A stretch of DNA of 64,000 nucleotides. It comes from Paenibacillus sp. JCM 10914 (lineage in GTDB: Bacteria; Bacillota; Bacilli; Paenibacillales; Paenibacillaceae). The stretch spans positions 62,001-126,000 of the forward strand of contig NZ_BAZR01000009.1 of assembly GCF_001315105.1 (NCBI RefSeq). The letters are read 5' to 3'. A program made the position numbers and the translations under genes. The notes under the pieces were generated by a model. The model did not search any database, was not told where the DNA came from, and saw only the letters and a program-made list of their open reading frames with translations. The stretch's first letter is position 1, and every line of letters begins with the position of its first letter. This document shows positions 24,934 to 34,473 of this stretch, one piece after another.

Positions 24934-26501
24934 TTAGTTCAACGAAGGGGTAATGTACGCTTGCAGAAGGCTGCCTTTGGTCGTCCAGTTGACGTGAGCG
25001 CCGAACAGGGCCGGGATCGTCTTGACGGGAATCATGGTGACGCCGTCTTTCAAAATGGAGCTGTCTTTGTTATACACGGCTTTGTCTCCTATCGTATAAA
25101 TCGGCTGTCCGATAGGTATCGTGACGGCGTTCCCGGCGGCAGTGGCGATCGCCGCGCGTTGCTTCGGATCCCAGCGAACTTCATAACCCAGGCTTTCCAC
25201 TAGCGTACGAGCCGGTACGTAGAATTGATCATCCATAATATGCGACTCTATGATTTTGCCGTTCATGACAACAGAAAGCTTCAGATTCTCGATGAAATGC
25301 CGTTTATCAATGAGGGCGTGAATTCCCTTGGTTCGGTCCACCACCTGGGAGACCTCGTAATCGGTGGCCGCGCTCATGTAGCATACGCCGTGGCGCGGTC
25401 CATCCCCAGCTTCTCATTGAGGAAGCCGAGCGCCTCCCTGACGGCTTCCTTCATGGCCTCATCCAAGTCGGGATCCAATCCGACCGGAATCCAGTAATCT
25501 TCGGTTTCGCCGAACGGCTGCGTCAATTCGTTCCGTGGAAGCGAAGGGTCTCCCTTCTTGAGCAAGGTCAGCCGGAAGGTTCCGCGAAGCGAAGCTTCCA
25601 TGGCCGTCAGCGCAACTTCTCCGTCCCCTTGCGCGAAATGCGGATCCCCGGTGTAGAACAACCCGCCTTCCACTTGGATGGGCAAATAGAGCGTAGAGCC
25701 GACGCCCAGTTCGTTAATATCGATATTGCCGCCCGTCTCGATCGGAGGGACGCTACTGACTTTCTCGCTGGTATCGGGTGCGACGCCCATCAAGCCCATG
25801 AACGGTTTGAGCGGAAAGCGTACGCGGCCCCCAGATTCAATCGGCAGCACGCCGTACAGCTTGCCGTTGATTTCCTCCACCGGCGTGAAGGTGGAGACGT
25901 TTTGGTAGCGTTCGGGATGTGCGGCGCTGGCGCCTTCCAGAGAGCCGTCGTTCTCAGGGAATTCGCCAGGAAGAGCTCCTTTGTAATGGCGGTTGGAGAT
26001 GACACCGTAAGGTACGCGCGGAATCAAGGAGAGTACTTCGACTTTCAGAACGTCACCTGGCGCGGCGCCCCGGATCGCAACGGGGCCGGTGACGACATGC
26101 GGTCCATCCTTATCGAAATCATGAGGAAGCTCCGAGGCGGCAATCGCCTTGGCATCGTTCAATACCTGGTCGGGACGGATCCCGAAAGAGCCGAAGTATT
26201 CCTCCGGGTTGCGTCCTTGATCCTCCAGAAGGCCTTCGTGCGATATGGTATCGAAGGTAATGGTGCTGCCGGAAGGCACGGTCATGATCGGCCGGCTGTC
26301 CCGGTTTGGAAGGAAGCCCCAGCTTATGTTGTCCACCGTACTGGGGATGTAATAATCGGCTTTGACTTCGCCGGAACTTGTCGCTTGCAGGATGGGAAAG
26401 GACGTGGATGCCGCCTGCACGGGGACAGCACCCAGCAGAGTGAGACTGCAAAGGGCAGCTGTCAGCATGTTAAAACGGGGTTTACGATGATTTGATGTCA
26501 T
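24934..26501 (-). pseudogene. exported acetamidase/formamidase fused to stalk domain, frameshifted near 25380
   Basis: The first frame (26501-25374) has a signal peptide ending VQA and an FmdA/AmdA-type acetamidase/formamidase domain with IPTGGN-like ETGGNIDI, GDPHFAQGDGEV and a late MDRATAYA segment. In this family that segment continues as AYxSAAxDYxVSQVVD; exactly this (SAATDYEVSQVVDRTKG) is found in the next frame, overlapping by four bases. One missing base near 25380 joins them into about 522 residues: amidase to about residue 400, then a copper-amine-oxidase-like stalk domain (FYVPARTLVESLGYEVRWD). An extracellular amidase anchored by a stalk domain is unusual. The break is probably a sequencing indel. 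Confidence 0.75.
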
Positions 26502-26543
26502 GAAATCTACCTCGTTTCTATGATTATATTATAGGTTTCAGTC

Positions 26544-26573
26544 ATTATACTAGATGTAATAGAAATGAAACAA
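26544..26573 (-). promoter_or_regulatory. promoter of the amidase gene
   Basis: On the minus strand TTGTTT (26573-26568) and TATAAT (26549-26544) are 18 bases apart, about 45 bases before the amidase ATG. The -10 is a perfect match; the -35 is a partial one. The surrounding 100 bases are very AT-rich. Confidence 0.5.
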
Positions 26574-26640
26574 TATATATGTAATTTAATATAACGTATT
26601 ATGTAATATAAATTATGCTGTTTCTCCCGAAATCAAAGAA

Positions 26641-26680
26641 ACCTTCCACAGACCTCGATTTGAACGAGGATTGTGGAAGG
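26641..26680 (-). terminator. hairpin terminator of the exonuclease-family gene
   Basis: CCTTCCACA pairs with TGTGGAAGG, and an inner CTCG/CGAG stem closes the loop. On the minus strand it is followed by TTTCTTTGATTT, 37 bases after the stop codon of the upstream gene. Confidence 0.75.
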
Positions 26681-26716
26681 CGTAATCATTCTGTTCCAGG
26701 TATGTTTCCGGGCAGC

Positions 26717-28201
26717 TTATGGTTGTCCCGGTGAAGGGACTTGGTGCGTCGTCCCTTTCATCATGATGCTGCTCAGCGGCTCCGGTTCCCGATAAGTCAC
26801 CGATTGATTCTGCCCGAAGTCCAGCTGTCCTTGATTGTACTGTACGCCTACGAGATGAGCGCCGCCAGGGGATACGATGCCGAGCGAGCGGCCGGTGGTG
26901 GAGGTGCCGTTAAGTCCTTGATTCGTTCCCGGCGTGAAGACTGCGAGCAGCTTCGAAGCCGGCAGGTCATTGGTGGTCAAACTGTAGTTGTTCAGGAAAT
27001 CGTTCATCCCGCGCTGATAACAACAGGGCTGCTTTTTGATCCAGATCACTTTCGTCTCTTGCGGTCGGATGATCGAATCCGTACTGTAAGTATCTTTCGT
27101 GATCACCCAGCGGTTGGACTTGGATTTGTCGAACGGTAGCGCGGCGTCATAATAGTAATAGACCTGATATCCTTCCAAGTCGATCTCCCGATCGGTCGGA
27201 TTATAGATCTCGACGTAATTATAATTTCCCGAGTCGCTCGAATTTCCAACGATCTCGGTGACCTGAAGCAGGGTCGTCAAGGGAGTATTCGGCACGGTTT
27301 CACCCGTGTCCGTGTTATCATCGAGCAAATTGCCCTCGATCAGGACCGGATAATGGTCGCTTGGATACTGGCCGTTGAATTGGGTATTCACGATCTCGTG
27401 TCTGAGCATGTTCCAGCCTGGGTTGTGCATGATCCAGTCGATCCGATTGTTGCTGCCGCCCCCCGTAGGATCTCCGTAGTTATGGAACGTGCCCAGATTT
27501 TCGTTGATCCGCTGCTCAGCCGTGTCAAAGCTGTCCGAAAGGCCATTCTCCGTAAAATAGGCATGCGGCAAGCTTCCCGGTCTGGCATTGAAATCGCCTG
27601 TCAGCACGATCGGCGTATTCGGCGCGAAGGACTGGATCTGGTTCGTGATCAACTCCGCGCTGTTCTGCCGGGCGACCGCGGATTGGTGGTCGAGGTGGGT
27701 GTTGACCATGTAGAAGGTATTGCCGGTCTGCAGATCTTGAAAGCGCACCCAAGTTGCCATGCGCGGAATGTTGTTGCCCCAGATGGTCGAACTGATGATC
27801 TGCGGCGTGTCGGATAACCAGAAGTGGGATTGCTCGAGCGGCTTTAGACGATCCGTCCGATAGAATATCGCCATATACTCTCCTAACGCCCCACCTTCAC
27901 GGCCGACGCCAATCCAATCATAACCGGGTAAGTCCTGATCCAGATCCATGATCTGACGATGGAGCCCTTCCTGGGTTCCGATCGCGTCAGGTTGCTTGTC
28001 CAGGATGAGGTTCTTCGCGAGCGGACGCCTCGTCTCCCAAGGGTGACTGTCGTTGGCGGCATACCGCAGGTTGAAGCTCATGATCTTTAACGGGCCGGAT
28101 GAAGCTTCCGCGGTATTAGTCCGCTCGCCCGAAGGGGACAAGGATGCTGCTGACAAAAAGGTTAGCATCATAATCAGGCTGGTCATTTTCTTCATTCTCA
28201 T
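26717..28201 (-). CDS. exported endonuclease/exonuclease/phosphatase with lamin-tail domain
   Basis: About 494 residues. A signal peptide (MRMKKMTSLIMMLTFLSA) leads into an EEP-fold domain with every catalytic motif: MSFNLRYA, IGTQEG, NTHLDH, LTGDFNARPG, NRIDWIMH and SDHYPV. After an acidic linker near residue 285, a lamin-tail-like domain follows (VEIYNPTDREIDLEGYQVYYY), with an extra C-terminal beta region. The protein should be secreted and hydrolyse phosphodiester or phosphate-ester bonds; nuclease, phospholipase and glycan-phosphate activities are all possible. ATG 28201 has AGGAGG seven bases upstream, which rules against the longer frame from 28258. Confidence 0.88.
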   Translation of the reverse strand: MRMKKMTSLIMMLTFLSAASLSPSGERTNTAEASSGPLKIMSFNLRYAANDSHPWETRRPLAKNLILDKQPDAIGTQEGLHRQIMDLDQDLPGYDWIGVGREGGALGEYMAIFYRTDRLKPLEQSHFWLSDTPQIISSTIWGNNIPRMATWVRFQDLQTGNTFYMVNTHLDHQSAVARQNSAELITNQIQSFAPNTPIVLTGDFNARPGSLPHAYFTENGLSDSFDTAEQRINENLGTFHNYGDPTGGGSNNRIDWIMHNPGWNMLRHEIVNTQFNGQYPSDHYPVLIEGNLLDDNTDTGETVPNTPLTTLLQVTEIVGNSSDSGNYNYVEIYNPTDREIDLEGYQVYYYYDAALPFDKSKSNRWVITKDTYSTDSIIRPQETKVIWIKKQPCCYQRGMNDFLNNYSLTTNDLPASKLLAVFTPGTNQGLNGTSTTGRSLGIVSPGGAHLVGVQYNQGQLDFGQNQSVTYREPEPLSSIMMKGTTHQVPSPGQP

Positions 28202-28446
28202 TACATATCCTCCTTGTGTTGTGTGTCGGATTGCCAATCTCGAAGTGGAAGTGCACATGCCTCCCTTCCTGATTCGTCCATATCATATCGTATGATCTGG
28301 CGTGATGCATATTAACAATATTATGGATTGTAGCCTTATCTTTAGATGTCGAATCGTTGGTCATGAATGCAGTCATTTTGGCTTTGATGGGAGGATATGG
28401 ATAGGCGTGTGAGGAATATATATGCGTAGAATGTGGGGGGAGCGAC

Positions 28447-28872
28447 ATGAGAATGAGCTTAACCAAAGTCATTACCGCAAGCGTTGTCGTGATCGCGATG
28501 GCCGTGCTGTTCTATTTGATGACGGTAACGATCGAAGAGATCCGGATTGCGAGGGAGCGGCTAACAGACCTATTGGTGCCCTTGTTGAAACTGAACCTAT
28601 GGGGATTCCTGGTAGGGGTTCTGCTGGAGTGGCGGTCAATACGTGCCGTGTTGACAGATTCCTTGCGGATCAACGGCATGTTATTACCCGCAGTTCTATT
28701 AACGATTCTAGTGTTTATACCTGGTCCTTATTGGGTGGAGTGGCTGGGTCTGAGAGATTCCTTCATGATGAACATGCTGTTGATGTCAGAGACCCATTTG
28801 CTGCTATGTGTTGTAGCTGGCGTGCTGATGATGAGATCATTACATGGACGAACACGTTCAACCACAGGTTGA
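28447..28872 (+). CDS. integral membrane protein, unknown function
   Basis: A 141-residue protein with four hydrophobic stretches (about residues 8-28, 42-62, 78-96 and 108-128) separated by short charged loops. I recognise no family. GGGGGAGCGAC precedes the ATG. A longer open frame overlaps it in another phase but has no ribosome-binding site and un-protein-like composition. It reads divergently from the exonuclease-family gene. Confidence 0.65.
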   Translation: MRMSLTKVITASVVVIAMAVLFYLMTVTIEEIRIARERLTDLLVPLLKLNLWGFLVGVLLEWRSIRAVLTDSLRINGMLLPAVLLTILVFIPGPYWVEWLGLRDSFMMNMLLMSETHLLLCVVAGVLMMRSLHGRTRSTTG

Positions 28873-28964
28873 GCACACGGCTTACATACTCTACTACAGC
28901 GTGATAACTTTCCGATCATAGATTGTTTATAGTAAAGGCATCAAAGGAAAGTGTGGTGATCACA

Positions 28965-30227
28965 ATGAATGAAATGAATCATCCAATCCGTCAAAATATC
29001 AGCTTGCATCGCAAGCGATTAGGCATGACCCAGGAACAGTTGGCTAATCGCTTGGGCGTGACCTATCAGGCGGTAAGCAAGTGGGAGAACGGGCAATCGT
29101 GCCCGGATCTTATGCTCATGCCGGGCTTGGCTGATCTGTTCGGCATCACAATTGACGAGATTTTCGGTCGGTCGGGGAATCAGGTCGACCTGAGGTCTGG
29201 ACTCGTGCTGGAGTTGTTGTTCGATGGTGATGTACGCGACCGCAACGGCGAAGAGCACCATGGGCGAATGGTAGGCGCAGCGTATGGCGTTGACCGATTC
29301 GGTCTGGCTGGCAGGTCGCTCGCGCTGAACGGTAGGGACGGGTACGTCGTAATCGATCCGCCGCCCGTCCTTGAGGAGGCCTATACGCTCTCCGTCTGGT
29401 GCTGCTACGATCCGCAGACGATCCTGCGCGGCTGGCATAGCGCCATCGTATCTCAGGATGGTCATCATGAGCAACGATCGATCCAGTTAAGTACGAGAGA
29501 CAAACGACTGACACTGCACGGCTTTTTACACGAGCCCGACCTCTCCATGGATGCGAGCCTTGAGATGCTGCATTGGTACCATGTAGTTGTAATATATGCC
29601 GACGGGCAATATCGTTTATACGTGGACGGAGAGATGGTTGCAGAGCGAAAGGGCAGTTATACTCCTTACCCGGAAGAGCCGCTCTATATCGGGAGAAAAT
29701 CTACCGAGGAGCCGTATTTTTATTTTAACGGGAGCATTGACGATCTGCGCATCTATAATCGGGCCATTCATAAGGAAGAAGTACGGGCCCTTTATTTGGA
29801 GCACGGTTATAAACCGGTGCCTGTCCTGGCTTCACCCGAAGAAGCCGAGGTCGTGCCAATTCCCGTACTGAACGGCCTGGACGATATCCGAATGACCTTT
29901 CATAAGCAAGATCTACAGCCAGCAGCGAGATGGTACATTCATTACTTAGGATTCAAGGCGCTGATAGAGGAAGAATACTTCTATATGCTGACGCTATATA
30001 ATAGTCCGAACCTCATCCTCGAGTGTACGGAGAAACCCTCTTCTTCGGAGTCACTGGGGCAGGAAGCATCCTTTATCTTCAGCACACAGCGTGAGATCGA
30101 GGAACTGCGTAGCTACATTGAAGATGCTGGGGCGTCGGTGCTGCGGGTGAGAGATGAAGGTTTTGCCTGGTTCATGGATTTGACAGACCCTTTCGGTAGA
30201 AGCTGGATGATTATGCGTGAGAAATAG
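28965..30227 (+). CDS. HTH (XRE) - LamG-like - VOC-like fusion protein
   Basis: About 420 residues in three parts. Residues about 7-65 form an XRE helix-turn-helix (LGMTQEQLANRLGVTYQAVSKWENG). Residues about 85-280 resemble a LamG/concanavalin-type beta sandwich (LALNGRDGYVVIDPP, LYVDGEMVAERKG, YFNGSIDDLRIYNRAI). Residues about 300-420 look like a glyoxalase/VOC domain (AARWYIHYLGFKALIEEE, DLTDPFGRSWMIM). A DNA-binding domain with two ligand-binding-type folds suggests a transcription factor sensing a sugar or small molecule. ATG 28965 is preferred; GTG 28956 behind AAAGGAAAGT is the alternative. I see no obvious target besides the downstream genes. Confidence 0.8.
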   Translation: MNEMNHPIRQNISLHRKRLGMTQEQLANRLGVTYQAVSKWENGQSCPDLMLMPGLADLFGITIDEIFGRSGNQVDLRSGLVLELLFDGDVRDRNGEEHHGRMVGAAYGVDRFGLAGRSLALNGRDGYVVIDPPPVLEEAYTLSVWCCYDPQTILRGWHSAIVSQDGHHEQRSIQLSTRDKRLTLHGFLHEPDLSMDASLEMLHWYHVVVIYADGQYRLYVDGEMVAERKGSYTPYPEEPLYIGRKSTEEPYFYFNGSIDDLRIYNRAIHKEEVRALYLEHGYKPVPVLASPEEAEVVPIPVLNGLDDIRMTFHKQDLQPAARWYIHYLGFKALIEEEYFYMLTLYNSPNLILECTEKPSSSESLGQEASFIFSTQREIEELRSYIEDAGASVLRVRDEGFAWFMDLTDPFGRSWMIMREK

Positions 30228-30260
30228 AGGGGGAAATTATTGACGAGGAGGAGACGAATC

Positions 30261-30788
30261 GTGGATAGCAGCCGTTATCCGATAGGTTCCTTCGAGCCTA
30301 TCGCTGAACCAACCGTACAGGAGCGGAAGCTGTTGATTGAACAGATTCCGGCCATTACGCAGCACTTGCGGCAGATTATTCTGAGCCTGCGTCCTGATGA
30401 CCTGGAATGCTCTTATCGTGACGGGGGCTGGAGTATTCAGCAGATCGTTCATCATCTCGCGGATAACGACATGAACGCTTATCTTCGATTCAAACGGGCG
30501 CTGACCGAAGACGAACCGAAGACCAGTTCATATCGCGAGGATCTCTGGGCGGCTCTGAGTGATTATCGCGAGGTGCCGATCGAGAATTCGCTGACGCTGC
30601 TGGAGACGCTGCACTTCCGCTTTTTGATGCTGCTCAAGGATATGACACCGGAGATGTTCCGGAGGACGATGAGTACGCAAGCGCTCGGCGTCATTACACT
30701 CGATGTTGCCTTACAGCGGTTCGTGTGGCATAACCATCACCATATCGCGCAAGTAATATCAGCGGTGAAGAGAAAGGGAGATATGTAA
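30261..30788 (+). CDS. DinB/YfiT family metal-dependent protein (BstA-like)
   Basis: About 175 residues, close in pattern to Bacillus YfiT: SSRYPIGSFEP at the start, YRDGGWSIQQIVHHLADNDMNAYLRFK in the middle and VWHNHHHIAQV near the end. The three metal-ligand His residues are in place. Proteins of this group are bacillithiol-dependent S-transferases or putative metal-dependent hydrolases. GTG 30261 sits behind GAGGAGGAGACGAATC; a TTG at 30240 precedes that site and is unlikely. The stop overlaps the next Nudix start by one base (TAATG), so the two are coupled. Confidence 0.88.
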   Translation: MDSSRYPIGSFEPIAEPTVQERKLLIEQIPAITQHLRQIILSLRPDDLECSYRDGGWSIQQIVHHLADNDMNAYLRFKRALTEDEPKTSSYREDLWAALSDYREVPIENSLTLLETLHFRFLMLLKDMTPEMFRRTMSTQALGVITLDVALQRFVWHNHHHIAQVISAVKRKGDM

Positions 30789-31270
30789 TGGGAATGTCGG
30801 ATTATTACAGGGATTTACGGGAGAAGATTGGCGATCAGTTGATCTTCATGCCCTCGGTGGCGGCGATCATTCGTAATGAAGAGGATCGTATCCTGTTCTG
30901 CAGGAAGCATAACGAGACGTTATGGGGGCTGGTAGCGGGGGCGATCGAGCTAGGTGAAACTCCAGCGGAAGCGATGATTCGAGAAGCGAAGGAAGAGACC
31001 GGACTTACGGTCGATCCGGTAGGCATTCTCGGCGTATATGGCGGCAAGGAGAAACGTTATACATACAGCAATGGACATCAGGTCGAGTATTTGACGATCG
31101 TGTTCGAGTGCAAGGTGTTGTCCGGCGAGCTTGATGTAGAGAATGAGGAGATGTGCGAGCTGGCTTTTTTTGCCGAAGATGATCTGCCGCCCACCGCCGT
31201 ATCGTACCCGAAGTCAATCTTTACACGATTTGGTGGAGAGGCTGCTGATTTCCATAGAGCAAGCATATAG
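30788..31270 (+). CDS. Nudix hydrolase
   Basis: A 160-residue Nudix protein. The box GAIELGETPAEAMIREAKEETGL fits GX5EX7REUXEEXGU, with Arg-Glu and Glu-Glu in place. The N-terminal VAAIIRNEEDRILFCRK and central ETLWGLVAGAIE are typical of the ADP-ribose/NADH-pyrophosphatase-like branch, but the substrate is unclear. It is coupled to the upstream YfiT-like gene. Confidence 0.9.
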   Translation: MGMSDYYRDLREKIGDQLIFMPSVAAIIRNEEDRILFCRKHNETLWGLVAGAIELGETPAEAMIREAKEETGLTVDPVGILGVYGGKEKRYTYSNGHQVEYLTIVFECKVLSGELDVENEEMCELAFFAEDDLPPTAVSYPKSIFTRFGGEAADFHRASI

Positions 31271-31325
31271 AGGTTCACGGTGTGCGATTGTTCATAACTC
31301 GGGATGAAGGTGGGATGCATGGGTT

Positions 31326-31499
31326 GTGAGATATCCTGAACAGCCCTATTATCTCTGTCACGATGGAGATGAATGGTATATCCACCTGCATCGTGATTTG
31401 GAGCTTTACGTCCTGTGGAAAGATCGGCGTGCTAAGGGGGGATCCGGTTGTTCAATAGAGAAATCGCGTTCCGCTGGAACGCACACGCTGCCATTCTAG
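31326..31499 (+). CDS. small hypothetical protein, 57 residues
   Basis: A GTG-initiated frame preceded by AAGGTGGGATG. The peptide is aromatic and histidine-rich (PYYLCHDGDEWYIHLHRDLE), looking like part of a real protein. Its end overlaps the TTG start of the next gene by 52 bases, and AAGGGGGGATCC inside it is that gene's ribosome-binding site. It could be complete or a truncated remnant; no family is recognised. Confidence 0.4.
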   Translation: MRYPEQPYYLCHDGDEWYIHLHRDLELYVLWKDRRAKGGSGCSIEKSRSAGTHTLPF

Positions 31500-31783
31500 G
31501 TGTTGTTGTGCTGGTATATCTCGTGGTTTATGCGGGAGTCGTTATCCCGTTGTTGGTTAAATTTCATGTCATAATGTCCTTCATGTCCATATCGCTTCTC
31601 ATTTTTCCTGTACTGTTGTTGATCCTGATAACCATTGCTTTAACCAAAATGCCCTGGATCAAGCTAACGAGCTTTCATGTGTGGCAAACCGTTATCATTG
31701 GCATCATGATTCTGGGTTTTTCGCTTTACGAGATAGGATCTAACCATTCGCAGCAGTTCTTTGATTATGATCGCTGGGTGTGA
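31448..31783 (+). CDS. small membrane protein, three hydrophobic segments
   Basis: A 111-residue protein with three long hydrophobic stretches (LGVVVLVYLVVYAGVVIP, MSISLLIFPVLLLILITI, WQTVIIGIMILGFSLY) and short polar ends, probably an integral membrane protein. The start is a TTG at 31448 with AAGGGGGG six bases upstream. No family is recognised. The next gene begins about 20 bases downstream and may share its transcript. Confidence 0.6.
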   Translation: MFNREIAFRWNAHAAILGVVVLVYLVVYAGVVIPLLVKFHVIMSFMSISLLIFPVLLLILITIALTKMPWIKLTSFHVWQTVIIGIMILGFSLYEIGSNHSQQFFDYDRWV

Positions 31784-31804
31784 TATCCGGAGCAGCGCGC
31801 GTTG

Positions 31805-32032
31805 ATGGTTGATGATTTTCTGCGGAAACAGGACTTAATCGGGTTGAATGAAACGGAAGTGATGGAGCGGCTCGGGGCGGATGACAATGGGATGTTCGCT
31901 GGGGATAATTCCAGACAAGCGGTTTACAATTTGGGTACGGCGCGTGCTGTAATGGCAGTACACGATGAAACGCTCTATATTTATTTTGATGATCAAGGGC
32001 ATGTTGATCGCTATGAGATTAAAGTTAGGTGA
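31805..32032 (+). CDS. small cytoplasmic protein, SmpA/OmlA-like fold candidate
   Basis: A 75-residue protein with the layout LIGLNETEVMERLGADDNG followed by strands VYNLGTARAVMAVH and LYIYFDDQGHVDRYEIKV. This helix-then-strands pattern is seen in small SmpA/OmlA-like and beta-lactamase-inhibitor-like proteins. The resemblance is structural and weak. ATG 31805 has CCGGAGCAGC upstream. It forms a close-packed group with the membrane protein before it and the broken hydrolase gene after it. Confidence 0.6.
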   Translation: MVDDFLRKQDLIGLNETEVMERLGADDNGMFAGDNSRQAVYNLGTARAVMAVHDETLYIYFDDQGHVDRYEIKVR

Positions 32033-32047
32033 GGTTTAGTAGACGAA

Positions 32048-32942
32048 GTGGAGGGGAAGTACGGATTGAAGCGTTTTAAATTGGATGTTGGAAGGCAGTA
32101 CGTTTATGCTTCTTATGATCGACTGTTGGGCGGTTGGAACGTGGCTTATACGGAACAAGATATTCATACAACCTATGGTACTACCCACATCATTACGGCG
32201 GGCTCACCTGATCGGCCACCACTGCTATTGCTGCACGGTACGGCGGATAACTCTGCGTTGATGTGGATATATAACGCAAGGGAGCTGTCGAATCACTACT
32301 TTTTATTGCTGTTGATCATATCGGAGGGTCGGGAAAAAGCGAACCCAATGGCCAGTATGCTCAGTCTTTCGACAAAACCAAGTGGCTGGACGAGATCCTC
32401 GAATCCTTAAACATGTCATCCGTATACATTGCGGGCGTTTCGTACGGAGCTTACCTAGCGTATCATTATGCGATGGCCAGACCGGATCGGGTCCGAAAAA
32501 TCGTATGCATGGCTGGCAGCATCCATGGAAGCTCGTTTGAAGTCATGAGCAAAATGATGAGGCATTTCTGCCGGAGGCGTTATTCCCATCGGACCGCAAT
32601 GTGCGCAAGCTGCTGAGGAGGTTGTGCGGCACGAATTCGGATGCATTCGAGAATCATCCCGATCTGATGCAGCATTGGAGCTATTTGCTGAAGTTCTTCA
32701 ATAACCGTTCCATGATGAAACATACGATCAAGATCTATTCTAAGGTGGACTTTCAAGCCATCCAAGATAAGGCACTCTTTCTAGTTGGTGATCAAGATAT
32801 ATTGAGCCACTATCCGAAGGCGCTGGCTAGATTAAGAGCGTATGGAATGGAGCATAGAATCGTGAAGAATGCAGGCCATGCCATCAACCATGAGATGCCG
32901 GACATCATTCATGGCGAGATCATGGCATTTTGCAAGGATTGA
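32048..32942 (+). pseudogene. alpha/beta hydrolase broken by two frameshifts
   Basis: Three frames carry successive parts of one alpha/beta hydrolase of about 298 residues. The first (to about 32307) holds PPLLLLHGTADNS (oxyanion region). The second holds AVDHIGGSGKSEPN and VYIAGVSYGAYLAYHYAM with the nucleophile Ser. The third (from about 32562) holds KALFLVGDQDIL (acid) and IVKNAGHAINHE (His). Each junction is repaired by adding one base: a T at TTATTGCT (about 32307) and a G at AGGCA (about 32562). Full-length motifs argue for sequencing indels or very recent decay. The start may be GTG 32048 or TTG 32066 behind GGAGGGGAAG. Confidence 0.75.
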
Positions 32943-32964
32943 CAATGGGAGGGGGAGAGAAGCA

Positions 32965-33468
32965 TTGCAAGTTAGACCGGTCGTTAGGTTAATTATAAAC
33001 GCAATGGTCATTGCTCTATTAGTTCTTTTCGGAAATGCCATGACACCAGAACCTGGCCAGAGTTCCGGCAATGGCAATCCTGCGATATTACTGCTCATCC
33101 CCCTATGTATTTTGTTTGTCGTGATGGTCTTCCAATGGATAAGAATCTTCAAAGCAATGACCCTTTCACTTAAATTATTGCCCCAGATGGTCTTAGCTCT
33201 GGCTGGCTATATCATAGCGGGTTATGTATATCAGCTTCATAAACTCGACATTTATAGAGAGATCCAAGCCGAGGCAATCGAATTGAGGTGGGGCGAAGTG
33301 GACTGGCATTATATCGAATCCATTACGTCCGGTATTTTATCGATCCATATGAACAATCAATTTTTCAATTTGAACACGTACTTCATGATGGTGGCCTTCT
33401 CCCTACTATTGTGTTTCTTGTACAGATGGATACATGGAGTCAGAAACGGAAGTCAAGTTGTTGAGTGA
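32965..33468 (+). CDS. integral membrane protein, unknown function
   Basis: About 167 residues with four hydrophobic segments (VVRLIINAMVIALLVLFGN, ILLLIPLCILFVVMVF, MVLALAGYIIAGYVY and a C-terminal MMVAFSLLLCFLYRW). I select TTG 32965 because GGGAGGGGGAGAG lies just upstream and the protein then begins at the first membrane segment. The frame is open further back only because it overlaps the end of the hydrolase gene. No family is recognised. Confidence 0.6.
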   Translation: MQVRPVVRLIINAMVIALLVLFGNAMTPEPGQSSGNGNPAILLLIPLCILFVVMVFQWIRIFKAMTLSLKLLPQMVLALAGYIIAGYVYQLHKLDIYREIQAEAIELRWGEVDWHYIESITSGILSIHMNNQFFNLNTYFMMVAFSLLLCFLYRWIHGVRNGSQVVE

Positions 33469-33616
33469 GTTGGAAAAGAGAGGTCAAAGAGAGTGAGTAG
33501 GTTGCCGAAGTGCGCGGAGATCTGGTGGGAGCACGCTTAATGTTGCACATACAATTGAATTACATGTTGTGCCATGGTATCCTCTACATATGAAATAAAT
33601 ATCATTTAGCGCACAC

Positions 33617-33650
33617 GCGCACATTCCTTTGGAGGAGTGTGCGCTTTTTT
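33617..33650 (+). terminator. intrinsic terminator
   Basis: GCGCACATTCCT and AGGAGTGTGCGC form a 12-bp stem with one T-G wobble and a TTGG loop, followed by six Ts. Confidence 0.88.
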
Positions 33651-33671
33651 GCGCTTGGAGGAGGAAATTCA

Positions 33672-34435
33672 ATGGTCCCTAACCAAGCCACGGGCCGATT
33701 GGCTGGGTGGACTTAAAGACACCGAGTATCGATAAGACAAAGGCGTTCTATGGAGAATTGTTCAGCTGGAGATTTAAGGAGGAGTTCCTGCCGGGAAGAG
33801 TCATGACCAAAATGCGATCAGGCGAACAAGAATGGGGCAGCCTGACTTCACTTGATTCGCCTATCATACCTAAGGGAGCTAAGCCCCACACCAGCCTGTA
33901 TGTCCATGTTGAGCATCTGGATGCTTCCGTTGAAAGGGTAAGGCTTTTGGGTGGAACGGTGCTGGTAGAACCTTTTGATGTCATGAACTTGCGTTTATCT
34001 ACCATTCAGGATCCGATGGGCGCCGTGATCACTTTGCAATCAACTAAGGAGGCCCATAATGTGAGATCGGATATGACAACAGAAGGGTTGCCGGGCTGGC
34101 TGGAACTAACAACAACCGATGTAGCAGTATCGGGAGAATTCTATTCGAAGCTGTTCGATTGGAAACTCGAATACCGAAAACAGGATTCAACGATTGTTTT
34201 CCAGAATCGTGGCCAAGATGAAAGCGGCATGTCCGTCGTTGCTCCTGATCATGGAACAGCCAGATCGGAATGGAATGTTTATTACACCGCTCAAGACTGT
34301 GGACGAAGTTTAATCAAAGCCCGGACGCTTGGTGCGCATTCCATTACCGAGATTCAGGATAAGCCTGGGGTCGGTCAATTTGCCAGCTTCATGGGTCCTG
34401 ATGGCATGAAGAGTTTTATTATGTCACGTGAATAG
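33672..34435 (+). pseudogene. VOC/glyoxalase family protein, frameshifted near 33692
   Basis: The true start is ATG 33672, with GGAGGAGG upstream and an opening MVPNQATG. The family normally continues as GPIGWVDLKTP; that sequence is found one frame over, so one C was lost in GGGCCGATT (about 33692). The repaired protein has about 254 residues and two VOC repeats (DLKTPSIDKTKAFYGELFSW and LTTTDVAVSGEFYSKLFDW), each paired with IQDPMGAVITL or FMGPDGMKSFI. Two-repeat VOC proteins bind a metal and act on small molecules, sometimes in antibiotic resistance; the substrate is unknown. A GTG at 33707 is only an internal start in the downstream frame. Confidence 0.75.
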
Positions 34436-34473
34436 AAGGGTTGGACTAAAACCATATAGCAGTTGCGATCACG

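Noticed and set aside
25629..26495. 288-codon open frame on the plus strand
   Set aside because: Antisense to the acetamidase gene, whose signal peptide and family motifs are clear; no ribosome-binding site or recognisable fold.
28422..28904. 160-codon frame overlapping the small membrane protein
   Set aside because: The overlapping frame at 28447 has the ribosome-binding site and a clean membrane topology; this one has shadow-like composition.
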